From Streptomyces sp. NBC_01454 (lineage in GTDB: Bacteria > Actinomycetota > Actinomycetes > Streptomycetales > Streptomycetaceae): DNA of 64,000 nucleotides. Each line of letters opens with the position of its first letter. The first letter of the stretch is position 1. The position numbers and the translations under genes are program-made. This document shows positions 57,201-64,000 of the stretch, piece after piece. The DNA is taken from NCBI RefSeq assembly GCF_036227565.1, contig NZ_CP109460.1, forward strand, positions 1,054,001-1,118,000, given 5' to 3'. Under the pieces are notes generated by a model that was given only the letters and a program-made list of their open reading frames with translations, was not told where the DNA came from and did no database searches.

Positions 57201-60200
57201 CGGTCAGCTCGCCGTAGGAGTGCCCCGCCGTGCAGTCGGGGCGCACCCCGAGGGTGGTGAGCAGCCGGTACGCGGCGGCGGAGGCGAGGCCGAGGGCCGG
57301 CTGGGCGACGCGGGTGTCGGTGAGGGCCGCCTGCTGCGCGGTCCGCTGCCCGGGGGTGAAGGCGGCGGGCGGGAACATGGCCGCGGTCCACTGCGGATCG
57401 GCACCGTCCAGGAGGGCGCGCAGCGCGGGGAAGGCGGTGAACAACTCGGCCAGCATGCCGGTGCGCTGGCTGCCCTGGCCGGGGAAGAGGAAGGAGACCA
57501 GACCGGGGCCGGCGTCGCGGGGGCGCGGGTGGACCCCGTCGGCGGCGGTGAGCCCGCGGGCCGCCGCCAGCTTGCCGGCGAGGTCGTCGAGGTCCTCGGC
57601 CACCACACAGAGCTGTACCGGCCCCGGCGCCGCGGCGGTCTCGGCGGCCAGGTCGCGCAGCGGCCACGGCCGCCCGGCGGCGTCGTTGTCGGCCAGCCGC
57701 GCGGCGAGGCGCTCCACGGCCCGTACGGCGGCGGCGCGGTCGGCCCCGCGGAAGCAGAAGAGTTCGGCGGGCCACTCCTCCAGGGCGTGGGCGGGCTCCG
57801 GCGCTCCCGCGTAACCGGCCAGCACGGCGTGGTAGTTGGTGCCGCCGAAGCCGAAGGCGCTCACTCCGGCGATGCGCCGCTCCGCGGGGACCGGCCAGGG
57901 GCGGGCGCCGCGGGTGTCGAAGCGGAACGGGCCGGCGGCCGCGGCGTCGTCCGCGGTCGGGCGGGTCAGATGCAGGGTCGGCGGCCGCACGCCGGTGTGC
58001 ACGGCGCGGGCGGCCTTGATGAGTCCGGCCAGGCCGGCCGCGCATTTGGTGTGGCCGATCTGCGATTTGACCGAACCCAGCGAGCAGCTGCCGGGCGCCG
58101 CGCCCGCGGCGTCGAACAGGTCGGTGAGGACGCCGAGTTCGGTGGTGTCGCCGACGACGGTTCCGGTGCCGTGGGCTTCGAGGAGGCCCACCTGCGCGGG
58201 GCTGATCCCGGCGCGCCGGTAGGCGCGTTCCAGGGCGCGCCGCTGCCCCTCGGGCCGTGGGGCGGTGAGGCCGAGGGAGCGTCCGTCGCTGGAGGTGCCG
58301 ACCGCCTTGACGACCGCGTAGATCCGGTCGCCGTCCCGCTCGGCGTCCGCGAGGCGCCGCAGCACCAGCGCGCCGACGCCCTCGCCGAGCGCGATCCCGT
58401 CGGCCGCGGCGTCGAACGGGCGGCAGCGGCCGGTGGGCGACAGGGCGCGGACGGACGCGAACATCAGGTAGTCGTTGATGCCGTTGTGCACATCGGCGCC
58501 GCCGCACAGGACCATGTCGGCGTCGTGGTCGCGCAGTTGCCGGCAGGCCAGGTCGAGCGCGGCGAGCGAGGACGCGCACGCGGCGTCCACGGTGCAGTTG
58601 GCGCCGCCCAGGTCGAGGCGGCCGGCGATCCGTCCGGCGATGACATTGGCGAGCACGCCGGGGAAGGAGTCCTCGGTCAGGCGGGGCAGTTCGGCGTCGA
58701 GGGCGGGCGGGAGCGCGCCGAGGTAGCCGGGGTGCAGCGCGCGCAGCCCGTAGGCACCGGCGAGTTCGGTACCCGCCTCGGCGCCGAAGACGACGCCGGT
58801 GCGGGCGCGGTCGAAGTCCCGTTCGGCGTATCCGGCGTCCGCCAGGGCCTTGGCTGCGGCGTCGAGGGCGAGCAGCTGCACCGGTTCGACGGCGGTGAGG
58901 GAGGCCGGGGGGATGCCGTGGGCGAGGGCGTCGAAGGGGACCGGCGGCAGGAAGCCGCCCCAGCGCGAGGGGGTGCGCTCGCCCGCCCGCGCGGGGTCCG
59001 GGTCGTGGTAGGTGGCGGCGTCCCAGCGCTCGGCGGGCACCTCGGTGACGGAGTCGACGCCGTGGACGACGTTGGACCAGTAGCGGGCGGTGTCGGCGGC
59101 GCCCGGGAAGCAGCAGGCCATGCCGACGATGGCGATGTCCAGCGGCGCCGCCTCGGGGCCCGGCACCGCGGTGGGCGGCCGGAACCGCCGGGCCCGTGCG
59201 CCGAGCAGGGCGGTGGCGCCGTCGGTCACGTCGGTGTGCAGCGCGGCGACGGTGGTGGTGGCGCTGCGGATGGTGGCGGCCTGGCCCAGCATGTACAGGC
59301 CCTCCCGGCGCTGTTCCGGCTCCCCCACCGTCGCCGGTCGCCCGCCGTCGGTGTGCCGCAGGCCCTTGCTCGCCAGGCGCAGCCGGCCGAGGTTGCGCCG
59401 CTCCAGCTCCTCCCAGCGGGCCCGCGGGTCCGTGCCGTCCGCGGCCAGCCGGCGGGCGGCGGCCGCGAATTCGCCGGCGTAGGCGGTGTCGGCGCAGCGG
59501 GTGGCGTGGCCCGGCGCGGTCCGCAGCAGGACGGTCCGGTCGCAGGCCAGCGCGGTCTGCTGGAAGCCGGGGACGACGGCGCCGGTGGCCACGGCCTCCT
59601 CCGTGAAGAGGTAGGCGGTGCCCATCAGGACCCCGAGGGTGGCGCCGCGCTCGGCGAGCGGGGCGGCCGCCGCCATGGCCATGGCCGCCGAGCGGGCGTC
59701 GTGGATGCCGCCCGCGAAGAGCACGTCCAGTTCCTGAGCCGTGCCGCCGTGCGCCCGGGCGTGCTCCAGCAGGCGTTCGATCTGCTCGTCCCACAGCGGG
59801 AAGCTGGCCCGGGGGCCGATGTGGCCCCCGCACTCCTGCCCTTCGAAGACGAATCTGCGGGCGCCCTCGGCGAGGTAGCGCGTCAGCAGGCCGGGCGCCG
59901 GGACGTGCAGGTAGGTGTGGGTGCCGGCCGCTTCGAGGGGCGCGGCCTGGGCGGGCCGGCCGCCGGCGATCAGTGCGTACCGGGGGGCGAACTCGGCCAC
60001 CGCGGCGAGCTGTTCGGCGCGCAGCGCGGGCGGGGCGAAGCCGAGCAGGCCGACGCCCCAGGGCCGCTCGCCCAGCCGTTCGGCGGTCTCGGCCAGCAGC
60101 CGGCGCACCTGGTCGCCGTCCATCACGGCCAGGGCGAGAAAGGGCAGCCCGCCCTCGGCGGCCACGGCGGCGGCGAAGGCGGCCCCGTCGCTGACCCGGG

Positions 60201-61278
60201 TCATCGGCCCCTGGGCGACGGGGAGATGGCGGGCCCCGGGGCGGCGGGCCAGCGGGCGGTTGCGGGCCGCCGCCGTGAGGTGGCCGGTGAGGGCGGCGCG
60301 GACGGCCTGCACGATGCCGGCGGTGGTGTGATGGCGCGCGGCGAGCCGGGCGGCGAACGCGCCGTCCTGGCCGACGGGGAGCAGCTGGACGGACAGATCA
60401 CGGGTGCCGAGGAGACCGGTGAGGCGGGCGGGGTCGATGTCCTGGACCGCATCGGGCACGCCGCCCGTGCGGTCGGCCGGGTCGGCGCCCGGCGGGGCGA
60501 AGCCGGGGCGCCGGAGGACCCGGTGGCCGGCGAGGAGCGTGGTCTCGCTGCCGTCCATGGCCCGGATCGCGGTGGCGACCGCCCGGGGCAGCCGGTCCAC
60601 GCCCTCGGTGGTGAGCGCGAGCTGGGAGTCGAGCAGCACCCCGGCGGCCCCGCCGACGACGGCCGCGGCGGCGGTGTGCACACCGATGCCGCCGGCGGCG
60701 AGGACGGGGACGGTCACGGCCGGGTCGGCCAGGATCCGCTGGAGCAGCACACAGGTGGTGAGTTCGCCCACCCGGCCGCCCGACTCATGGCCGCGGGCGA
60801 CCAGCGCGGAGACGCCGGCGGCGCACGCCGCGGCGGCCTCCTCGGGGGTGGTGACCTCGGCCCAGACGCGCCGGCGGCCGCCGTCGGCCCAGTCCCGCGG
60901 GCCGGGTGACACGGCCCCGGCGGGCCGGCCGCCGCGCGGGGCGGACCCGGCGTACGCCCGTGGATCGGCGAGCAGCACGGTGTCGACGGTGTCGGGCAGC
61001 TCGCCGGGGGTGCAGGGGCAGCCCACCGGTATGCGCACACCGTGGGGCAGCCGTCCGGTCCGGGCCAGCGCCGCGCGCGCCGCGTCCGCGTCCCGGCCGA
61101 GGTCCAGCAGGCCGAGCGCGCCCGCGCGGGCGGCCGCCACGACGATCCGCTCGCCGGGCTCCTCGAAGGGCGAGAGCACGACGACGAGATCACGTTCGGG
61201 GACCTCGGGGTGCAAAGGTCCGGCGGGGGCGGAGGATCGGGGCCGGGGGGTGCCGGGGAACGGGGGCGGGGGGACCAC
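54256..61278 (-). CDS. Iterative type I PKS protein A: NMO-NMO-KS-AT-ACP-KR (PUFA/hglE type)
   Basis: The protein has 2340 residues; GTG 61278 is preceded by AAGGAG. Two FMN-type nitronate-monooxygenase/PfaD-like barrels open it: a shortened one at about 30-250 (VRARGHESGG region, VPVLAAGGIGV) and a fuller one at about 350-600 (LPVAQGPMTRVSD, FEGQECGGHIGP, DVLFAGGIHDARS). Then KS about 713-1155 (Cys901, His1036, His1076), AT about 1260-1570 (Ser1354 in GHSYGEL), a single ACP about 1720-1805 (Ser1761 in LSVDSIKRVEI, the PUFA/enediyne signature), an Ala/Pro linker, and KR about 1840-2330 (TGGARGI, Ser2238, Tyr2251). It would extend and reduce a chain iteratively; the barrels may act as the enoyl reductase. 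There is no thioesterase. Confidence 0.92.
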   Translation of the reverse strand: MVPPPPFPGTPRPRSSAPAGPLHPEVPERDLVVVLSPFEEPGERIVVAAARAGALGLLDLGRDADAARAALARTGRLPHGVRIPVGCPCTPGELPDTVDTVLLADPRAYAGSAPRGGRPAGAVSPGPRDWADGGRRRVWAEVTTPEEAAAACAAGVSALVARGHESGGRVGELTTCVLLQRILADPAVTVPVLAAGGIGVHTAAAAVVGGAAGVLLDSQLALTTEGVDRLPRAVATAIRAMDGSETTLLAGHRVLRRPGFAPPGADPADRTGGVPDAVQDIDPARLTGLLGTRDLSVQLLPVGQDGAFAARLAARHHTTAGIVQAVRAALTGHLTAAARNRPLARRPGARHLPVAQGPMTRVSDGAAFAAAVAAEGGLPFLALAVMDGDQVRRLLAETAERLGERPWGVGLLGFAPPALRAEQLAAVAEFAPRYALIAGGRPAQAAPLEAAGTHTYLHVPAPGLLTRYLAEGARRFVFEGQECGGHIGPRASFPLWDEQIERLLEHARAHGGTAQELDVLFAGGIHDARSAAMAMAAAAPLAERGATLGVLMGTAYLFTEEAVATGAVVPGFQQTALACDRTVLLRTAPGHATRCADTAYAGEFAAAARRLAADGTDPRARWEELERRNLGRLRLASKGLRHTDGGRPATVGEPEQRREGLYMLGQAATIRSATTTVAALHTDVTDGATALLGARARRFRPPTAVPGPEAAPLDIAIVGMACCFPGAADTARYWSNVVHGVDSVTEVPAERWDAATYHDPDPARAGERTPSRWGGFLPPVPFDALAHGIPPASLTAVEPVQLLALDAAAKALADAGYAERDFDRARTGVVFGAEAGTELAGAYGLRALHPGYLGALPPALDAELPRLTEDSFPGVLANVIAGRIAGRLDLGGANCTVDAACASSLAALDLACRQLRDHDADMVLCGGADVHNGINDYLMFASVRALSPTGRCRPFDAAADGIALGEGVGALVLRRLADAERDGDRIYAVVKAVGTSSDGRSLGLTAPRPEGQRRALERAYRRAGISPAQVGLLEAHGTGTVVGDTTELGVLTDLFDAAGAAPGSCSLGSVKSQIGHTKCAAGLAGLIKAARAVHTGVRPPTLHLTRPTADDAAAAGPFRFDTRGARPWPVPAERRIAGVSAFGFGGTNYHAVLAGYAGAPEPAHALEEWPAELFCFRGADRAAAVRAVERLAARLADNDAAGRPWPLRDLAAETAAAPGPVQLCVVAEDLDDLAGKLAAARGLTAADGVHPRPRDAGPGLVSFLFPGQGSQRTGMLAELFTAFPALRALLDGADPQWTAAMFPPAAFTPGQRTAQQAALTDTRVAQPALGLASAAAYRLLTTLGVRPDCTAGHSYGELTALWAAGAFDLEALLRLSARRAEAILTAAGDDPGAMAAVVATPDRVAALTGGTGVVVANHNAPAQSVLSGPTDAVDSAVAALRAAGVDARRLPVACAFHSPQLAAARETLAAELDATEVRAPAVPVWSGATARRYDRTAAALRGTLAGQVAAPVRFVEQIEDMYAAGVRTFVEAGPGRVLTGLVGQILGERPHTAVPLDVPGESALARLPHVLARLAAAGVPFDPEALFHGRTRILPETAPRRPGWLVDGHLVRTADGACLPGGLRPARRVDTPQAGTGTAHAPGVAVGGPAPQDAVLEYLRTTRELVAAQRDVVLRYLGEGEAAAPPDRAAPLHPAPAGAESRAEAPAATPAAPAPAPAGVERLSPEELLDAVREIIHTRTGYPREMLDAGLDLEADLSVDSIKRVEIIGALADRIGLPQDADGATESAVEQLARVKTISGIVDWIAAARPGPAPAPSAPAPAPAPAPAPAAPVPPAPVPAGPDEPGGGPGPLPPTRSLIRAVPLGPPAGRPPAEVVAGLDFAVVEDGQGVALALTALLESHGARVRTVPAERLAALTADGVDALVDLSALRAGREAVLPGQFAALRSALTGGSSRLLLATAAGGTFGRDAAGDAPDPLPGAGLRGFARTAALEYPDALIRAVDIDPKDRPERIAAHLLAELCAPGEPVVVGHARGARTTLRTVAAPLPRDRAATGRPPLDPGSVVLLTGGARGITARTALALARAHGCHIELLGRTPLPDTPEDPALAHAHDRIALRAALIAQGLRRPAEIEAAAGRVLARREIAATLAALEPLAASVRYHAADVTDERAVHAVVHDIRTRHGRLDGIVHGAGTLEDKLLRDKDPASFARVFATKVDGARHLQSAAGDDTGFLVLFGSVAGVFGNRGQADYAAANDALDTLAGAWSARAPGRVLAVDWGPWAATGGGMVTEELERAYARRGIALLDPDAAAAALLDELARGTAAQVVLAAEADGRAADDA

Positions 61279-61743
61279 GGGCGCTCCTTCTGCCGGAGGG
61301 GGGCGAACACGCTGACCACTGCCACCTGCGCTACCCAGTGGTAGCCCGCTGATTGCCGCGTTGCATCGTGGGGCCGCCCCCGTGCACTGTCAACGCATCT
61401 GCGCCAGGCGGTAGTTGATTCCGCCAAGGTCACCAAGGCGCCGTGCCGGACCGCCGTGGTGGCCGCCGTCCCCGCTCCGAGGTGCACCGCCGCGCCGGGC
61501 GTCCGGCTGCACCGGGCCCGGTGCGCCGCCCGGTCGAGCAGGTCCGCTCCCCGCCCGGCCCGCTCCTCCTCCGCGGCGGTGCGGCACAAGGCCGCTGTCC
61601 ACACGCCGTCACACCGGCGGCCCCGGGCCCCGCGATCCCCACCGGCCCGTTATCGCCCACCGGCCCCAGGGGTGGCCGATAACCGCTTCCCTCAATCCGC
61701 CGGCCCGGCGCCCGCGTCAGGCATGACCGGGGCGGGCGTGGGG
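61279..61743. other. 0.46-kb intergenic region upstream of the PKS operon
   Basis: No gene is recognised, though a minus-strand frame (about 61279-61604) stays open into PKS-A and cannot be excluded as an N-terminal extension. The region holds a TTGACA promoter-like element (61365-61393) and a 16-base hairpin, GCTACCCAGTGGTAGC, at 61330-61345, between promoter and start codon. LodB ends at 61744, so the PKS operon probably has its own promoter here. Confidence 0.5.
61365..61393 (-). promoter_or_regulatory. Candidate promoter of the PKS operon
   Basis: On the minus strand, TTGACA (61388-61393) matches the -35 consensus perfectly. After a 17-base spacer comes CACGAT (61365-61370), a weak -10 with three of six matches. 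The GTG of PKS-A lies 86 bases downstream. Confidence 0.45.
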
Positions 61744-62892
61744 TCATGAGGCGGGCGCGCCTGGCGTCGGGCGGGGGTCCGGCCGGGTGGTCCGCTGCCG
61801 CCGGGCCCAGAACGGGCGGTCGGCCCAGCGGGTTTCCTGGGCGTGCACGACACGGTGGCCGTGCCGGTAGGCGGCGCGGGCCGTGACGACCTTCGCCGCG
61901 TAGCCCGCGAGCGCGGCCCGGTCGCCGCGCAGCCGGGCGTCGACCGCCTCGCCGGCGCTCAGCCCGGTGTAGAGGGCGGTGAGGATGCCCTGGGAGCTGA
62001 GCGGGTCGAAGGCGGCCGCCGCGTCTCCGGCGGCCGTCCAGCCCGCACCGTGCACCCGGTCCAGATGGGCGCTGTGCGCGGGGGCGCGGCGGGGCGGCCG
62101 CAGGGTGGCCAGGCCGTGCGGACGGGCGTGGCGGGAGAGGTGCCGGGTGGCCAGCAGCCGGTCGCGGAACCGCTCGGCGCCGCGGGCGGCGGCGACGGGC
62201 AGATCGGGGTCGGTGAAGTAGGCGACCAGCCGGTGCCGGGAGGGCAGCAGCGCGGTGTACCACCAGCCGTCCTGGTCGGACTCGACCAGCGAACGACCGT
62301 CGGCGGGTACCTGCGGGGCCGGGTCGAGGAGGACGTGCAGCGCGGTGAGCCGGTCGCCGGTGCGCCGCCGGGCACCCGAGCGGACGGCGATCGCGGCCTT
62401 CCGCCCGGTGGCGTCCACCACCCAGCGGCAGCGCACCGTCCGCTCCCCGGCGCCGGAGGTGTCGCACAGGGTGAGCCGCCAGGTGCCGTCCGGCTGCCGG
62501 ACGGGGCGTCGTACGCCGGTGTGCTCGGCGACGTCGGCGCCCGCCGCGTGGGCGGCGGCGCGCAGCCGGCGGTCGAAGAGCGGACGGTCGAGGTGCCAGC
62601 CGTGCCCGTAGGGGTCGTGGAGGAAGTCCACGGCGTGCAGGGCGGCCGAGCCCCAGGCGGAGAGGTTGCCGTGGCAGGGCAGATGGCCGCTGCCCAGAAC
62701 CGGCTCCGCGACGCCGAGGTCGGCCAGGAGCAGCCGGCCCATGGACACCAGTGCCTCGCCGGTCTTGGGCGGGCCGGTGCCGGCGTCGGCCAGCAGGACC
62801 GTGCGCCCGGCCCGTACGAGGGTGAGCGCGGCGGCGCAGCCGGCCGGCCCGCCGCCCGCGATCACGACGTCATAGCCGGGTGCGGGGGTCAC
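61744..62892 (-). CDS. LodB-like FAD-dependent oxidoreductase
   Basis: The protein has 382 residues; GTG 62892 overlaps the LodA-like stop (GTGA). The dinucleotide-binding motif is VVIAGGGPAGCAAAL (about 9-23). PPKTGEALVSMGRLLLADLG follows, then VVDATGRKA and the second FAD motif GDAAAAFDPLSSQGI. This is the para-hydroxybenzoate-hydroxylase fold shared by LodB proteins, which are needed to build the cysteine-tryptophylquinone cofactor in LodA. The coupling to a LodA-like gene makes that role likely. The tryptophan-halogenase motif WxWxIP is absent, so halogenation is unlikely. Confidence 0.85.
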   Translation of the reverse strand: MTPAPGYDVVIAGGGPAGCAAALTLVRAGRTVLLADAGTGPPKTGEALVSMGRLLLADLGVAEPVLGSGHLPCHGNLSAWGSAALHAVDFLHDPYGHGWHLDRPLFDRRLRAAAHAAGADVAEHTGVRRPVRQPDGTWRLTLCDTSGAGERTVRCRWVVDATGRKAAIAVRSGARRRTGDRLTALHVLLDPAPQVPADGRSLVESDQDGWWYTALLPSRHRLVAYFTDPDLPVAAARGAERFRDRLLATRHLSRHARPHGLATLRPPRRAPAHSAHLDRVHGAGWTAAGDAAAAFDPLSSQGILTALYTGLSAGEAVDARLRGDRAALAGYAAKVVTARAAYRHGHRVVHAQETRWADRPFWARRQRTTRPDPRPTPGAPAS

Positions 62893-64000
62893 CCGGCGCC
62901 GTGGAAGGGGTCGAGCTTCTCCAGGTATCCGGCGGCGATCGCCGTCTCGTCGTGTCCGGTCGCCTCCTTCACCTCCTGGACCGCCTGCCGCACGAGCATG
63001 GACTCGACCGACTCGGCTTCGACCTCCCCGGTCCAGGTACCGGCCACGGCGGCCAGTTGGGGCACGCCCGCCTCGGGCACCTGGACGTTGATGAGGTTGG
63101 CGTGGTCGGTGGCCGGCGGATAGCCGGGCTCGGACTCCACCTGGAGGTACCGGGGGAACTTCCCGTCGCCCACGGTGTATTCGCGGGTCTCGACGATGCC
63201 GAACCGGAACCAGTCGTCGATCATCTGCCGGCGCTGCTTGCTGAAGTCCGAGCCCGTCAGGCCGCGCAGCCACACCGCCCGGTTCTCGAAGGCCTGCTCC
63301 CGGGCGCTGTCGTCGGAGCCGGCCGGCGGGGTGTTGACGGTGGCGAAGTCCGACTGCTTGAGCACGTGGTTGGGGACCTGGGCGGGCCAGAAAGTGGGCA
63401 GATAGGGGCTGTAGCGGGGGCCGAGCCCGGACCGTACCTCGTAGCCGGAGCGGCAGCTCGCCGCGTCGCACTGCCAGGGGGCCGCCATCCAGCGGGTGAG
63501 GTCGCCCGGCCCCTGCGCGTACAGCGGGCCGTTCTTGCCCAGGGCGTCCTGGAGCGTGAGGACGTCGCCGTAGTCGCGTTCGGGGTTGTCCGGGGTGCGG
63601 TGCAGGATGCGGAACGGCTCGGCGTAGAGGGTCTTGTGCCGCATGGGCCAGGTGACCTCGATGCCGGGGTGGAACGCGTCGGCGGCGCAGTTCTCCAGCG
63701 CGGCCCGGTCCAGCAGCCCCGGCTGCTCGGCGGGCGGCGCCTCGTCCACGGCCGGGAAGCCGGTGCGGGGCGGGCCGGAGGTGAAGTGCCCCGCGGCCCA
63801 CTCGGCCAGCATCCGGTCCTGGGCCGGGGAGAGCGTGAGGTGCTGCCGGACGGAGGTGGGCTTGCCGCTGGACATGGCGTCGCCGTAGAGCCACGGCCAG
63901 GGCACCGGGGAGGTGCCGTCCCGGTCGTAGTCGCGCAGGTGCACATAGACCTGGCGGCGGAGTTCCTGGCAGGCCGGTCCCGGGTCGGCGAGCCGCTGGC
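62889..64000 (-). CDS. LodA-like quinoprotein oxidase, C-terminal part (runs off right edge)
   Basis: About 370 C-terminal codons are present and the frame stays open to the window edge, so the start is outside. LodA-family blocks are WPWLYGDAM, LSPAQDRMLAEWAAGHF, EVTWPMRHKTLYAEPFRI, WMAAPWQCDAASCRSGYEV, YLPTFWPAQVPNHVL, ENRAVWLRGL and WFRFGIVE. LodA and GoxA are lysine and glycine oxidases with a cysteine-tryptophylquinone cofactor that release hydrogen peroxide. The Cys of AASC and the Trp of AVWLRG, 61 residues apart, are spaced like the cofactor pair of Marinomonas LodA (65 apart, from memory). Substrate is unknown. Confidence 0.85.
   Translation of the reverse strand, partial: QRLADPGPACQELRRQVYVHLRDYDRDGTSPVPWPWLYGDAMSSGKPTSVRQHLTLSPAQDRMLAEWAAGHFTSGPPRTGFPAVDEAPPAEQPGLLDRAALENCAADAFHPGIEVTWPMRHKTLYAEPFRILHRTPDNPERDYGDVLTLQDALGKNGPLYAQGPGDLTRWMAAPWQCDAASCRSGYEVRSGLGPRYSPYLPTFWPAQVPNHVLKQSDFATVNTPPAGSDDSAREQAFENRAVWLRGLTGSDFSKQRRQMIDDWFRFGIVETREYTVGDGKFPRYLQVESEPGYPPATDHANLINVQVPEAGVPQLAAVAGTWTGEVEAESVESMLVRQAVQEVKEATGHDETAIAAGYLEKLDPFHGAG

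Noticed and set aside
56272..60909. 1545-codon plus-strand open frame opposite PKS-A
   Set aside because: Low-complexity Gly/Arg/Gln content with no domains; the opposite strand holds KS, AT and NMO motifs with active-site residues.
54256..61278. Modular (cis) polyketide synthase with two modules
   Set aside because: Domain order, the LSVDSIKRVEI ACP signature, the fused PPTase and the NMO domains point to an iterative PUFA/hglE-type system.
61744..62892. FAD-dependent halogenase
   Set aside because: The WxWxIP motif is missing, and the gene is coupled to a LodA-like gene, which fits LodB.

Overview
The window is high-GC actinobacterial DNA, most likely from a Streptomyces chromosome. The support is the strong G/C bias at codon third positions, frequent GTG starts, genes coupled by ATGA or GTGA overlaps, conservon-type signalling genes (roadblock and CvnD-like GTPase), an actinomycete-sized xylose isomerase, family 2B encapsulins and a LysX-type lysyl-tRNA synthetase fusion. 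I saw no rRNA, tRNA, CRISPR array, integrase or insertion sequence.

0-19 kb is mostly housekeeping and conserved hypothetical genes. It holds the 5' end of a secreted alpha-amylase, a Tat-exported GH109 glycosidase, an L,D-transpeptidase lipoprotein, and an ABC exporter pair whose ATP sites are degenerate in complementary ways. A DUF457 membrane protein follows, then a 0.9-kb non-coding stretch with heptamer and 56-bp repeats, a Ski2-like helicase, tesB, orphan conservon components around a PPOX flavoprotein, a methyltransferase, and an MpaB/DUF2236 gene with a TTA codon near its start.

19-40 kb is sugar, amino-acid and cell-wall metabolism. A divergent MarR / SnoaL-like pair is separated by two near-perfect 19-bp palindromes. 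Next come a GH2 beta-galactosidase, homocysteine methyltransferase, a polar amino-acid ABC importer operon, an acetyl xylan esterase, and the xylA / xylB-ROK locus. The xylB-side genes run directly into two tandem family 2B encapsulin shell genes, each with an inserted cyclic-nucleotide-binding-like domain. This looks like a xylulokinase-associated nanocompartment locus. An amidase, a phosphodiester glycosidase, a lipoprotein resembling an L,D-transpeptidase without its catalytic domain, and lysX follow.

44-64 kb is a biosynthetic cluster on the minus strand. A split iterative type I PKS of the PUFA / enediyne / heterocyst-glycolipid (hglE) type consists of an NMO-NMO-KS-AT-ACP-KR protein and a KS-AT-DH-PPTase protein. 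These are coupled to a free ACP, an alpha/beta hydrolase, a GT1 glycosyltransferase, a large zinc-ribbon methyltransferase with an unassigned N-terminal half, and a galactokinase-like protein with every GHMP motif degraded. Upstream lies a LodB-like flavoprotein coupled to a LodA-like (quinoprotein amine/amino-acid oxidase) gene that runs off the right edge. The PKS would make and release or hand over an acyl chain, which GT and MT would decorate. The LodA/LodB pair would add an oxidative amine step or a hydrogen-peroxide function. The product cannot be told from sequence.
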